Assembly (NCBI GenBank): GCA_963784895.1
Contig: CAWATM010000001.1
Span: 62,001 to 126,000, forward strand
Length of the DNA: 64,000 nucleotides
Direction of reading: 5' to 3'
From: Gaiellasilicea sp963784895
GTDB taxonomy: Bacteria; Actinomycetota; Thermoleophilia; Gaiellales; Gaiellaceae
Shown here: positions 19,435 to 27,063 of the stretch, in pieces
How positions within the stretch are numbered: the first letter of the stretch is position 1
How the letters are laid out: every line of letters starts with the position of its first letter
Translations under genes and position numbers: made by a program
The notes under the pieces: model-generated
Databases searched by the model: none
The model's input: the letters and a program-made list of their open reading frames with translations, nothing else
What the model was told of the DNA's origin: nothing

Positions 19435-20006
19435 AGGCGGTCGTGTTCGACGTCGGCGAGACGCTCGTGGACGAGACGGGCATGTGGGAGCGGGCCGCCG
19501 CTGCCGCCGGCGTGCCCGCCTTCACCTTGATGGGCGTGCTCGGCGGGCTGGCCGCGCGCGGCGAGCACCACTCTCGCGCGTGGGCGCTGCTCGGGATCGA
19601 CCAGCCTGCGTCCGCGTGGGACGCGGACGACCTCTACCCCGATGCGCTGCCGTGCCTCGAACGGCTTCGCGATCGAGGCCTGATCGTCGGCGCGGCCGGT
19701 AACACGCCAGCTGCCACCGAAGAGCTGCTGCGCGAGCACGTGGAGCTGGTCGGCTCGTCCGAAGGTTGGAGGATCGAGAAGCCCGCACCGGAGTTCTTCG
19801 ACCGAATCGTCGACGAGAGCGGCTTCCGCGCGCACGAGATCGCGTACGTCGGCGACCGCGTCGACAATGACATCGGACCCGCGCTCGCGGCCGGAATGGT
19901 CGCCGTCCACGTGCGCCGCGGCCCCTGGGGACACCTGCACGAGCCTCCGCCCGCTGCGCTTCGCGTGTCCTCGCTGGACGAGCTCCCGGAGGCTCTCGGT
20001 GTCTGA
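19425..20006 (+). CDS. HAD family hydrolase
   Basis: 193-residue haloacid dehalogenase-type phosphatase. Motif I DVGETLVDE supplies one of the two usual Asp as D-x-G; the common form is DxDxT, so the second Asp is replaced by Gly, as in some HAD subgroups. Motif III Lys lies in EKPAPEFF, and motif IV is YVGDRVDNDIGPALAAGM. GTG 19425 overlaps ispD by 10 nt, and the end overlaps ispF by 8 nt. Substrate unknown; its position inside ispD-ispF suggests co-expression, not necessarily a MEP role. Confidence 0.85.
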   Translation: MALKAVVFDVGETLVDETGMWERAAAAAGVPAFTLMGVLGGLAARGEHHSRAWALLGIDQPASAWDADDLYPDALPCLERLRDRGLIVGAAGNTPAATEELLREHVELVGSSEGWRIEKPAPEFFDRIVDESGFRAHEIAYVGDRVDNDIGPALAAGMVAVHVRRGPWGHLHEPPPAALRVSSLDELPEALGV

Positions 20007-20481
20007 GCTCCGGATCGGCATCGGCGTCGACGCGCATGCGCTCGAGGACGGCGTTCCGCTCGTGCTCGGGGGCGTGGCGATCGACCATCCGCGCGGGCTC
20101 GCCGGGCACTCGGACGGCGACGTGATCGCGCATGCGCTGACCGACGCCGTGCTGGGCGCCGCCGGGCTCGGCGATATCGGCTCGCTGTTCCCATCCGGGG
20201 ATCCGCGCTGGGAGGGAGCCGACTCCCTCGACCTGCTCCGAGACGCCTACGCGGAGGTGCGCGCCGCGGGCTTCGTGCTCGTCAACGCCGACTGTGTCCT
20301 GATCGGCGAGGAGCCGCGCATCGCTGCCCACCGCGAGGAGATGCGCCGCCGCCTGGCGGCCGTGCTCGAGGCCGGGCCCGAGTGCGTGAACGTCCGTGCG
20401 ACGACCACCGACCGGCTCGGCTTCACCGGCCGCGACGAAGGGCTCGCGGCCGAGGCGGTCGCCCTGCTGGAGCGGGTCTGA
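19999..20481 (+). CDS. ispF: 2-C-methyl-D-erythritol 2,4-cyclodiphosphate synthase
   Basis: Cyclises CDP-ME-2-phosphate in the MEP pathway. The metal-binding motif GIGVDAHAL (Asp and His) is near the N-terminus, followed by GHSDGDVIAHALTDAVLGAA and ATTTDRLGFTGRDEGLAAEA. Length is 160 aa, canonical. GTG 19999 overlaps the HAD gene. Confidence 0.95.
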   Translation: MSELRIGIGVDAHALEDGVPLVLGGVAIDHPRGLAGHSDGDVIAHALTDAVLGAAGLGDIGSLFPSGDPRWEGADSLDLLRDAYAEVRAAGFVLVNADCVLIGEEPRIAAHREEMRRRLAAVLEAGPECVNVRATTTDRLGFTGRDEGLAAEAVALLERV

Positions 20482-21191
20482 GGCTCTACTCCTACGCGGA
20501 GCGGCCCGAGCTGCTTGGTCGCCGCGGCGAGCTTGGCGCCGCCTGGGACGAGTTCATGTACCACGATGCCGTCGCGAGCGTGCACTGGGATCGCCAGTAC
20601 GAGGAGTTCCCCGACCTGCAAGTCTTTCTGCTCGACGAGGACGACCGGCTGCTCGCCGAGTCGAATGCCGTTCCGATCCCGTTCGGGCCGACCGAGCTGC
20701 CGGACGACGGCTGGGACGCCGCACTCGGGCAGGCGACGGCCGACGGAGCGAAGGCGGTCTCGGCGATCGCGATCACGATCGGCGTCGAAGAGCGCGGCAA
20801 GGGCTTGAGCCGGACGATGCTCGCCGGCATGCGCGACGCGGTCGCCGCGCGGGGGCTGTCGGATCTCGTGGCGCCGGTCCGCCCGAGTCAGAAGCACGTC
20901 TATCCGCTGGCGCCGATGGAGCGCTACGTCGCATGGCGCCGCGAGGACGGCAAGCTCCTCGACGCCTGGCTGCGTACGCACGAGCAGGCGGGGGCCGAGA
21001 TCGTCAAGGTCGCGCCGACCTCGATGCGGATCACCGGCTCGGTCGGGGACTGGGAGAGCTGGACCGGCCTACGCTTCCCCGACAGCGGCAGCTACGTCGT
21101 GCCGGGCGCGCTCGTTCCGGTCGAGATCGACCGCGAGCACGACGAGGGCGTGTACGTCGAGCCCAACGTCTGGATGCACCACCGCCTCTAG
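20478..21191 (+). CDS. GNAT-like acetyltransferase
   Basis: 237-residue protein with a GNAT-type acetyl-CoA region (ITIGVEERGKGLSRTMLAGM) and a long C-terminal half. The conserved-looking N-terminus begins LRLYSYAERPELL, but no ATG, GTG or TTG lies there. CTG 20478 overlaps the ispF stop (CTGA) and has GGAG 5 nt upstream (20469-20472), so a CTG start is the best fit. GTG 20382 (inside ispF) and ATG 20556 (loses the N-terminus) are the alternatives. Substrate unknown. Confidence 0.7.
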   Translation: MRLYSYAERPELLGRRGELGAAWDEFMYHDAVASVHWDRQYEEFPDLQVFLLDEDDRLLAESNAVPIPFGPTELPDDGWDAALGQATADGAKAVSAIAITIGVEERGKGLSRTMLAGMRDAVAARGLSDLVAPVRPSQKHVYPLAPMERYVAWRREDGKLLDAWLRTHEQAGAEIVKVAPTSMRITGSVGDWESWTGLRFPDSGSYVVPGALVPVEIDREHDEGVYVEPNVWMHHRL

Positions 21192-21904
21192 GCGGGCAGA
21201 CGCACGAGCTCACCGGCCCGTTCGACCAGGCCGTCGCGCAGCAGCGACTCGACGGCTTCGTGATCGACCGCGGTCAGCCGCTGCGGCTGGTCGGCGACGA
21301 GGCGCAGCAGCGCCGCCCGTCGCTGCCGGAACGACCCCTCGAAGCGGGACTGCTTGCGCAGCGGCTCGTAGCGGCGCCCGCGTGAGGGGCAACGCTCGGC
21401 GAGCGGGCAAGCGTCGCAGCGCGGGATGCGCGCCAGGCAGACGGTGGCGCCGAGGTCGAAGAGCGCCTGCAGCGCCTCGGGCCTGAAGGCGTGGCCGGTC
21501 CGCTCCTGGATCCGGGCGACGTTGGTGTCGACCGGGAGGACTGGCTCGCCGTACGCCTGGTTGCGGATCGCGGCGGCGGTGTACGGACCGATACCCGGAA
21601 GCTCGGTCAGTTCGTCCGGCCATCCGTCGGCAGCGACGACCTGCGCGGCGCGGTGGAGGCTGACCGCGCGCCGGTTGTAGCCGAGGCCCTGCCACTCTCG
21701 GATCACCTCGGCGGGCGAAGCTGCGGCCAGCGCCGTCGGAGTCGGCCAGCGCTCGAGCCAGGCGAGCCAGCGTGGGATCACGCGCTCGACCTGCGTCTGC
21801 TGCAGCATCACCTCCGAGACGAGGATCGCGTACGGATCACTGGTGTGGCGCCAGGGTAGATCCCTCCCGTTTTGGCTAAACCAAGCCAGAAGCAGCGCCT
21901 CCAC
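21188..21904 (-). CDS. mutY: A/G-specific adenine glycosylase, short form
   Basis: Removes A mispaired with 8-oxoG. HhH-GPD fold: SEVMLQQTQVERVIPRW with the catalytic Glu, and ELPGIGPYTAAAIRNQAYGE with the HhH and conserved Asp downstream (LPVDTNVARI). The [4Fe-4S] site is C-x6-C-x2-C-x5-C (CLARIPRCDACPLAERC). At 238 aa it lacks the NUDIX-like C-terminal domain that recognises 8-oxoG in standard MutY of about 350 aa. GTG 21904 is preferred; the frame is open to GTG 21988 but that part looks non-conserved. It converges on the GNAT gene. Confidence 0.88.
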   Translation of the reverse strand: MEALLLAWFSQNGRDLPWRHTSDPYAILVSEVMLQQTQVERVIPRWLAWLERWPTPTALAAASPAEVIREWQGLGYNRRAVSLHRAAQVVAADGWPDELTELPGIGPYTAAAIRNQAYGEPVLPVDTNVARIQERTGHAFRPEALQALFDLGATVCLARIPRCDACPLAERCPSRGRRYEPLRKQSRFEGSFRQRRAALLRLVADQPQRLTAVDHEAVESLLRDGLVERAGELVRLPA

Positions 21905-22302
21905 CGGCCGAAGCCTAGACGAGCACCCGGCTGCCGGGAGCGGCGAGATCGGGCCGTGCAAACAGCCATGCGAACCTGTGCACGTCACCGTGCGTCCAGC
22001 GCCGGCCGCCCTGCGCCGTGCGGGTGGAGCGGCCCGGAGGCCGCCCCACCCGCGAGTCGAGTGCTACTTGACTGCGCTCGATCCCCGGAATGCGGGGTCG
22101 TACTTGCCGTTTGCGTTGCCCTTGTCGGTGCCTTGCACCGCTGAGGTGGTCATCGCGAACGTCCAGATCGCCCTCGATGTCGGGGAGCATCCAGTCAACG
22201 CAATCTGAGATTTCCCTGTGAAAGTGCAGATCCGGCTCTCATGTCCATTCCATCGGCGTCTCGTACGTTTCAGCTGCCAAGCTGGAAGAGAGGGGAGAAG
22301 GG
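21905..22302. other. 398-bp gap between mutY and the PepSY gene
   Basis: I see no convincing complete gene here. On the minus strand one frame reads protein-like from about 22225 to a stop at 22065-22067 (for example FAMTTSAVQGTDKGNANGKY near its end). It has no good start codon upstream and could be the tail of a decayed gene. The right end, GAGAGGGGAGAAGGG, is the Shine-Dalgarno of the PepSY gene. The two start regions at either end imply divergent promoters, but none is clear. Confidence 0.4.
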
Positions 22303-22638
22303 ATGACGAACCGACGTATGACGATTGCCGCTGGCGTCGGCGTGCTCGCCGCGGCCGCGCTCGGCGGAGCCGCGATCGCCGGGGCCGGTCGTGTGTTCGA
22401 CGATGAGCCGCCGCTCGAGGGCAGCGAGCTTGCGAAGGCCTCTGCTGCTGCGCTGAAGGCGACTGGCGGCGGCACCGTCAACGAGACCGAGCGCGACGCG
22501 GAGAAAGGCGCGACGTACGAGGTCGAGGTGACGAAGCCCGACGGTTCGACCGTCGACGTGCGGCTCGACGCCTCGTACGGCGTCGTCGCGATCGACTCCG
22601 ATTCGGAGCAGGCGGACGACGGAGACGGGGAAGAGTAG
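22303..22638 (+). CDS. PepSY domain-containing secreted protein
   Basis: 111-residue protein with an N-terminal signal or anchor (MTNRRMTIAAGVGVLAAAAL, continuing hydrophobic to about residue 27). A PepSY-like domain follows (ALKATGGGTVNETERD, then YEVEVTKPDGSTVDVRLD). The tail is acidic. PepSY domains are extracytoplasmic and are often peptidase-inhibitory or regulatory. Start supported by a purine-rich GAGGGGAGAAGGG just upstream. It interrupts the ispF-gltX adjacency seen in Bacillus. Confidence 0.8.
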   Translation: MTNRRMTIAAGVGVLAAAALGGAAIAGAGRVFDDEPPLEGSELAKASAAALKATGGGTVNETERDAEKGATYEVEVTKPDGSTVDVRLDASYGVVAIDSDSEQADDGDGEE

Positions 22639-22678
22639 AGCGCGTCCGAGCGCGAAGCGGCGACCGTAGACTCAATGC

Positions 22679-23686
22679 ATGTCTACGCGAGTTCGCTTCG
22701 CGCCGAGCCCGACGGGCTCGCTGCACCTCGGCAGCGCCCTGTCGGCGGTTGCGAACCGGCGCCGCGGCGACTGGCTGCTCCTGCGGATCGACGACACCGA
22801 CCGCTCCCGCGAGGTCGACGGAGCCTTGGAGGCGATCATCGCGGACCTCGAGTGGCTCGGGCTACCGTGGAACGAAGGGCCAGCCCGCCAGACCGAACGA
22901 GCGGAGCGGCACCGCGAGGCGGCGCTCGGCGTCGGCGAACCCGACGACGACGGCTCGATCCGCTTCCGGGGCATGACCCTGCTCCGCCCCGACGGGTCGC
23001 CCACGTACCACCTGGCAAGCGTCGTCGACGACCACGACTTCGAGATCACCCACGTCGTCCGCGGTGCGGACCATCGGTCGAATACCGAGCTGCAGCACGA
23101 GCTTTCGCGGGCGCTCGGCTTCGAGCCACCGCAATACGTCCATCACGGGCTGTTGCTCGGCCCCGACGGGAAGAAACTGTCGAAGCGCGAGGGAGCGCCA
23201 ACGCTCGAGCAATACCGGAACGCCGGCGTCCCGGCGGAGGCGCTGCGGGCGTACCTCGAGGAGCTGGGCGAGCCGGCGCACGACGTGCATCTCGACGAGC
23301 CGCGGATCCGCCGGCTCGCGATCGACGCGATCGGGGCGCTCTCGGACGAGGAGCTCGCCGCGCGAGCAGGGGCGCCGCCGCAGTTCGCCCGCGCACTCCG
23401 CGGAGCGCGCGATCTCGTCGAGGCGCGCGCGATGGCGGCGGCGATCCTGGAGCCGCAGCAGGTCACACTCTCCGAGGAGGCGCGGCCGACGCTCGCCCGA
23501 TTCGCCGAGCTGCGCGCGAGTGGGCTGGACGGGAAGGACATCGTCCGCGAGTTGAAGGCCGCCGGCGGGGACCTGAAGGCGCTGCGGCTCGCGTTGACCG
23601 GAGCGGAGCGGGGGCCGGAGCTCTGGGCCGTGATCGCCGCGCTCCCCGAGGACGAGGCGCTGAGGCGGGTCGATGCGGCTCTATAG
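22679..23686 (+). CDS. gltX: Glutamyl-tRNA synthetase, compact form
   Basis: Class I synthetase charging tRNA-Glu. The HIGH equivalent HLGS lies in PSPTGSLHLGSAL (residues 9-21) and KLSKR at 166-170. RIDDTDRSREVDGALEAI and VVRGADHRSNTELQHEL are GluRS patterns, and the C-terminus resembles the anticodon-binding domain (LRLALTGAERGPELWAVIAA). Length is only 335 aa against about 470-490. The segment between the HIGH region and the SPTYHLASVVDDH strand is shortened, removing the zinc-binding/acceptor-stem part. A GluQ (tRNA-Asp queuosine) enzyme is less likely because the C-terminal domain is present. It overlaps cysS by 14 nt. Confidence 0.82.
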   Translation: MSTRVRFAPSPTGSLHLGSALSAVANRRRGDWLLLRIDDTDRSREVDGALEAIIADLEWLGLPWNEGPARQTERAERHREAALGVGEPDDDGSIRFRGMTLLRPDGSPTYHLASVVDDHDFEITHVVRGADHRSNTELQHELSRALGFEPPQYVHHGLLLGPDGKKLSKREGAPTLEQYRNAGVPAEALRAYLEELGEPAHDVHLDEPRIRRLAIDAIGALSDEELAARAGAPPQFARALRGARDLVEARAMAAAILEPQQVTLSEEARPTLARFAELRASGLDGKDIVRELKAAGGDLKALRLALTGAERGPELWAVIAALPEDEALRRVDAAL

Positions 23687-24944
23687 CACCCTCGCTCGCG
23701 GCCCCGTCGAGTTGCCGGAGCCGCCCGGGCCGATCGGCATGTATGTCTGCGGGCCGACCGTCTACGCCCGCGCCCACATCGGCAACGCGCGCCCGTACGT
23801 GATCGCCTGCTGGTACAAGCGCTGGCTTCGCGGGCGGGGCTATGACGTCACGCTCGTGCACAACATCACCGACGTCAACGACAAGATCTACGAGGCGGCT
23901 CCCGGCGCGAGCGCCGAGCGGGCGCGCCAGGCGACCGAGTGGTACCTCGAGGACACCGGCCGTTTCGGGCTCGACGAGGTCGACCACTGGCCGAAAGTGA
24001 CCGAGTCGATGGACGGGATCGTCGCGTTCATCGCCGACCTCGTCGAACGCGGCCACGCCTACGACGTGGACGGAGACGTCTACTTTCGCGTCGCAGGCTG
24101 GGCCGACTACGGGCGGCTCTCTGGCCAGAAGCCCGATCAGGTCGAGGAGCAGGAACCGAATCCACGCAAGGATGACCCGCGCGACTTCGCGCTCTGGAAG
24201 GCCAACAAGCCCGACGAGGACACCGCCTGGGAGTCGCCGTGGGGGCGCGGCCGGCCGGGGTGGCACATCGAGTGCTCGGCGATGGCCGAGCAGCTGCTCG
24301 GCTCCGTCTTCGAGATCCACGGCGGCGGGCTCGACCTCGTCTTTCCCCACCACGAGAACGAGCTGGCGCAATCTCGTGCCCGCGGGCACGAGTTCGCGAA
24401 GATCTGGATGCACAACGGGATGCTCCGCTTCACCGGCGAGAAGATGTCGAAGTCGGTCGGGAACGTGGAGACGATCGCGGAGGTGCTCGATCGTTGGGGA
24501 CGCGAGACGACGCTGCTCTTCTTCCTCACCGCGCACTGGCGGAGCCCGATCGATTTCTCCGCGGAGCGTATGGCTGCTGCGGAGGCGCGCGCCGACGGCC
24601 TGCGCGAGGTCTTCCGCAACGCGTCGGAGCCTGCCGCGCCCGACGCGTGGAAGCGACTCGAGGCCGTACTCGACGACGACTTCTCCACGCCCGCGGCGCT
24701 CGCCCTCATGCACGAGTGGCGCGACCACGGCCTGCTCCGGCGGGCGCTCGACGTCTTCGGCCTCGGCGGTCTCGCCGACGAGGCCGAGGCGCCGGCGGCC
24801 GTGCACGTCCTGGCGGCCGGACGCCAGGAAGCGCGCGCGGCGAAGGACTTTGCCCTCGCCGACGAGCTGCGGGAGCAGATCGAAGCGGCGGGCTGGGAGG
24901 TGCGCGACGACTCGGGCAGCTACCGGCTCGTTCCCCGGCGGTGA
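23673..24944 (+). CDS. cysS: Cysteine--tRNA ligase
   Basis: Class I synthetase for tRNA-Cys. HIGN is at residues 35-38 and KMSKS at 257-261. Zinc ligands include the Cys in MYVCGPTVY and the WHIECSAM and HHENE motifs. Length is 423 aa, slightly compact. ATG 23673 lies within the end of gltX, and the end overlaps rlmB as GTGA, giving a coupled gltX-cysS-rlmB unit as in Bacillus. Confidence 0.95.
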   Translation: MRLYSTLARGPVELPEPPGPIGMYVCGPTVYARAHIGNARPYVIACWYKRWLRGRGYDVTLVHNITDVNDKIYEAAPGASAERARQATEWYLEDTGRFGLDEVDHWPKVTESMDGIVAFIADLVERGHAYDVDGDVYFRVAGWADYGRLSGQKPDQVEEQEPNPRKDDPRDFALWKANKPDEDTAWESPWGRGRPGWHIECSAMAEQLLGSVFEIHGGGLDLVFPHHENELAQSRARGHEFAKIWMHNGMLRFTGEKMSKSVGNVETIAEVLDRWGRETTLLFFLTAHWRSPIDFSAERMAAAEARADGLREVFRNASEPAAPDAWKRLEAVLDDDFSTPAALALMHEWRDHGLLRRALDVFGLGGLADEAEAPAAVHVLAAGRQEARAAKDFALADELREQIEAAGWEVRDDSGSYRLVPRR

Positions 24945-25645
24945 CCCGCGAGCAGGTCTACGGTCGCCGGCCCGTGCGCGAGGCGCTCCGCGGCCGGCGT
25001 GAGGTGCTCGAGCTGTGGGCGACAGAGCGCGCGGTCGCGGCCGAACCGTGGCTGCGGGACGGCCCGCGCGTCCAGATCAAGCCGGATCGGGAGATCGGCG
25101 AGGCCGCAGGTACCCGCGACCACCAGGGCGTGCTCGCGTGGACGGAGCCCTACCGCTACGCGGACGCTCACGAGCTGGCGCGCGAGGAGCGGCCGCTCCT
25201 CGCGTGCCTCGACCAGGTCACCGACCCGCGCAACCTCGGCGCCGTTGTGCGCAGTGCCGAGGGTGCCGGCGCCACCGGAGTCGTCGTCCCCGCGCACGGC
25301 TCGGCGATGGTGACGGCCGCCGTGGCGCGGGCATCCGCAGGGGCGGTCGAGCACCTGCCAGTGGCGGTCGTGCCGAACCTCGCGCGCTACCTGAACGAGA
25401 TCAAGCGCGGAGACCTCTGGATCTACGCTGCCGCTGCCGACGCGGAGCAGGACCTTTGGCAGGCCGATCTCACCGGCGGGCTCGCACTCGTCTTCGGCGC
25501 CGAAGGGAAGGGCGTCAGGCCGCTCGTCCGCCGCGCCTGCGACGCGGCGATCTCGATCCCACTCGCGGGCCGAGTCGAGTCGCTCAACGTCAGCGTGGCC
25601 GCGGCCCTCTTCCTGTATGAAGCCCGCCGGCGCCGCAATGGCTGA
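24941..25645 (+). CDS. rlmB: 23S rRNA (guanosine-2'-O-)-methyltransferase family protein
   Basis: SpoU/TrmH family methyltransferase with a knotted SAM-binding fold. Motif 1 DPRNLGAVVRSAEGAGATGV, motif 2 LALVFGAEGKGV, motif 3 ISIPLAGRVESLNVSVAAAL. The N-terminal substrate-binding domain starts VYGRRPVREALRGRREV. Length is 234 aa. GTG 24941 overlaps the cysS stop. The RlmB assignment over another SpoU member follows from context. Confidence 0.9.
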   Translation: MTREQVYGRRPVREALRGRREVLELWATERAVAAEPWLRDGPRVQIKPDREIGEAAGTRDHQGVLAWTEPYRYADAHELAREERPLLACLDQVTDPRNLGAVVRSAEGAGATGVVVPAHGSAMVTAAVARASAGAVEHLPVAVVPNLARYLNEIKRGDLWIYAAAADAEQDLWQADLTGGLALVFGAEGKGVRPLVRRACDAAISIPLAGRVESLNVSVAAALFLYEARRRRNG

Positions 25646-26072
25646 CCCGACCCTGTATCTCTTCGACGGCCACAACCTCCTGCACGCGGGCGGGTACGCC
25701 GACCAGCGGGAGCTGACCGACACGCTCGCCTCCTTCGTCGCGCTGCGCGGCGCCCGCGGCTTTCTCGTCTGGGACGGCGTCGGCGTCGATGCGGAGCTGG
25801 GGCGGCTGTCCGTCCGCTTCGCCCCGCACGCGGACGCCGTGCTGGAACGCCTGGCGGCCGAGTTCCGCGACAGCGAGGTCGTCTGTCTCGTCTCCTCCGA
25901 CTTTGCGGTCCGCGGCACGTCCGGGCAAGAGGTGCAGAAGCGCTCCTCCAGCACGTTCGTCGCCGAGCTGCAGCAGCCACGCCATCGGGAGTCGCATGGC
26001 TCCACGCTTCGCGACACGCTTGACGATGAGACGCGCGAGCGGCTGGAACGGCTCCGCCGCGGCGAGTCGTAG
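25638..26072 (+). CDS. NYN domain ribonuclease (YacP-like)
   Basis: PIN-like NYN nuclease; Bacillus YacP (Rae1) is a ribosome-associated endonuclease. The core begins LYLFDGHNLLHAGG (Asp-Gly-His/Tyr-Asn), with later acidic positions in FLVWDGVGVDAE and LVSSDFAVRG. Length is 144 aa. ATG 25638 gives the family-like N-terminus; ATG 25617 is in frame and adds seven residues. It overlaps the end of rlmB by 8 nt, the rlmB-yacP-sigH order of Bacillus. Confidence 0.85.
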   Translation: MADPTLYLFDGHNLLHAGGYADQRELTDTLASFVALRGARGFLVWDGVGVDAELGRLSVRFAPHADAVLERLAAEFRDSEVVCLVSSDFAVRGTSGQEVQKRSSSTFVAELQQPRHRESHGSTLRDTLDDETRERLERLRRGES

Positions 26073-26122
26073 CTCCCGACGCGAACATACGTTCCTAGCA
26101 GAATCGGTCCATTGCAATCTCC

Positions 26123-26151
26123 TTGTAACTTGCGCGCAAGCTTGCTATCTT
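26123..26151 (+). promoter_or_regulatory. Promoter of the sigma factor gene with palindromic spacer
   Basis: TTGTAA (26123-26128), a 17-bp spacer, TATCTT (26146-26151). The spacer is filled by two overlapping perfect palindromes, CTTGCGCGCAAG (26129-26140) and GCAAGCTTGC (26136-26145), a likely operator. The transcript leader can fold GTGTCCG/CGGACAC (26179-26198) flanked by GAGAG/CTCTC. Confidence 0.6.
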
Positions 26152-26234
26152 CTGCCTCAACCTCAGGGTGAGAGTTGAGTGTCCGGCACGGCGGACACCG
26201 CCGCTCTCTCCCGCCCAATCCAGGGAGAACGCGA

Positions 26235-26900
26235 ATGTCCGCTCAGACCGCCACCGCGGCCAAGTCGGCCCAAAAGGCTCAACGAGAGCTTGAGGATCTG
26301 CAGCTGGTGATGAAGGCCCGGAACGGCAGCACGGCCGCGCTCGACACCCTGATGCGCCGCTACAACGGCTTCGTCCGGCTCAAGGCGAGCTCCTATTTCC
26401 TCGCCGGCGGCGACTCCGAGGACCTCGTCCAGGAGGGGCTCGTCGGCCTCTACAAGGCCGTACGAGACTTCCGCGCCGACAAGGAGACGTCGTTTCGCAG
26501 CTTCGCCGAGCTCTGCGTGACGCGGCAGATCATCACCGCGATCAAGACCGCGACCCGCTTCAAGCACCAGCCGCTGAATCAGTACATCTCCTTCAGCCAC
26601 ACGCCTGCCGGCCAGGAGTCCGACGGCGAGTGCACGCTCGGCGACGCGCTCCCCGGCCCGTCGACGAACGACCCGTCGGTCTGCGTGATCTCGACCGAGG
26701 AGCTGCAGAGCCTCGTCTTCACGCTCGGCACCGGCCTGTCGCCGCTCGAGTCCGACGCGCTGCGCTGCTACCTCGAGGGGCTCTCGTACGAGGAGATGGC
26801 CGACGAGTTGGGCTGCGACTGCAAGACGATCGACAACGCGCTCCAGCGGGTCAAGCGCAAGATCCTCGCCCACCAGAAGACACGCGAGGTCCTGAACTAG
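26235..26900 (+). CDS. sigH: Sigma-70 family factor, SigH-like
   Basis: 221-residue RNA polymerase sigma factor with region 2 (YNGFVRLKASSYFLAGGDSE, then DLVQEGLVGLYKAVRDF) and region 4 (GLSYEEMADELGCDCKTIDN, then ALQRVKRKI). There is no region 1.1 or long region 3. It resembles the stationary-phase/sporulation SigH type, and its place directly after the yacP-like gene is that of Bacillus sigH. ATG 26235 follows GGGAGA. Whether this organism sporulates cannot be judged; in actinobacteria such factors serve other global roles. The palindromic promoter suggests tight control. Confidence 0.85.
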   Translation: MSAQTATAAKSAQKAQRELEDLQLVMKARNGSTAALDTLMRRYNGFVRLKASSYFLAGGDSEDLVQEGLVGLYKAVRDFRADKETSFRSFAELCVTRQIITAIKTATRFKHQPLNQYISFSHTPAGQESDGECTLGDALPGPSTNDPSVCVISTEELQSLVFTLGTGLSPLESDALRCYLEGLSYEEMADELGCDCKTIDNALQRVKRKILAHQKTREVLN

Positions 26901-26925
26901 CGGGAGTACCATGTCCGGCGCCCGT

Positions 26926-27001
26926 GCCGGAGTAGCTCAGCTGGTAGAGCAACTGCCTTGTAAGCAGTAGGCCGTGGGTTCGAGTCCCGCCTCCGGCTCC
27001 A
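26926..27001 (+). tRNA. tRNA-Thr (TGT anticodon), CCA encoded
   Basis: Acceptor arms GCCGGAG / CTCCGGC pair fully. The anticodon stem ACTGC/GCAGT encloses loop CTTGTAA with anticodon TGT (reads ACA/ACG). The T arm is GTGGG-TTCGAGT-CCCGC. Discriminator T is followed by genomic CCA. 76 nt, 25 nt after the sigma factor gene. Confidence 0.97.
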
Positions 27002-27010
27002 CGAACGACT

Positions 27011-27048
27011 GAAGCCCCGCCCCCTCCGTTGCCAGGGGGCGGGGCTTC
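27011..27048. terminator. Strong bidirectional hairpin after tRNA-Thr
   Basis: Perfect 15-bp stem GAAGCCCCGCCCCCT / AGGGGGCGGGGCTTC with an 8-nt loop, 9 nt after the tRNA and 15 nt before the convergent MMPL stop. No long T-tract on either side. Confidence 0.8.
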
Positions 27049-27063
27049 GCGGTTTCGCGAGGG

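Noticed and set aside
23673..23686. 14-nt gltX-cysS overlap as an error
   Set aside because: Both ends look normal for their families and similar short overlaps are frequent throughout this window.
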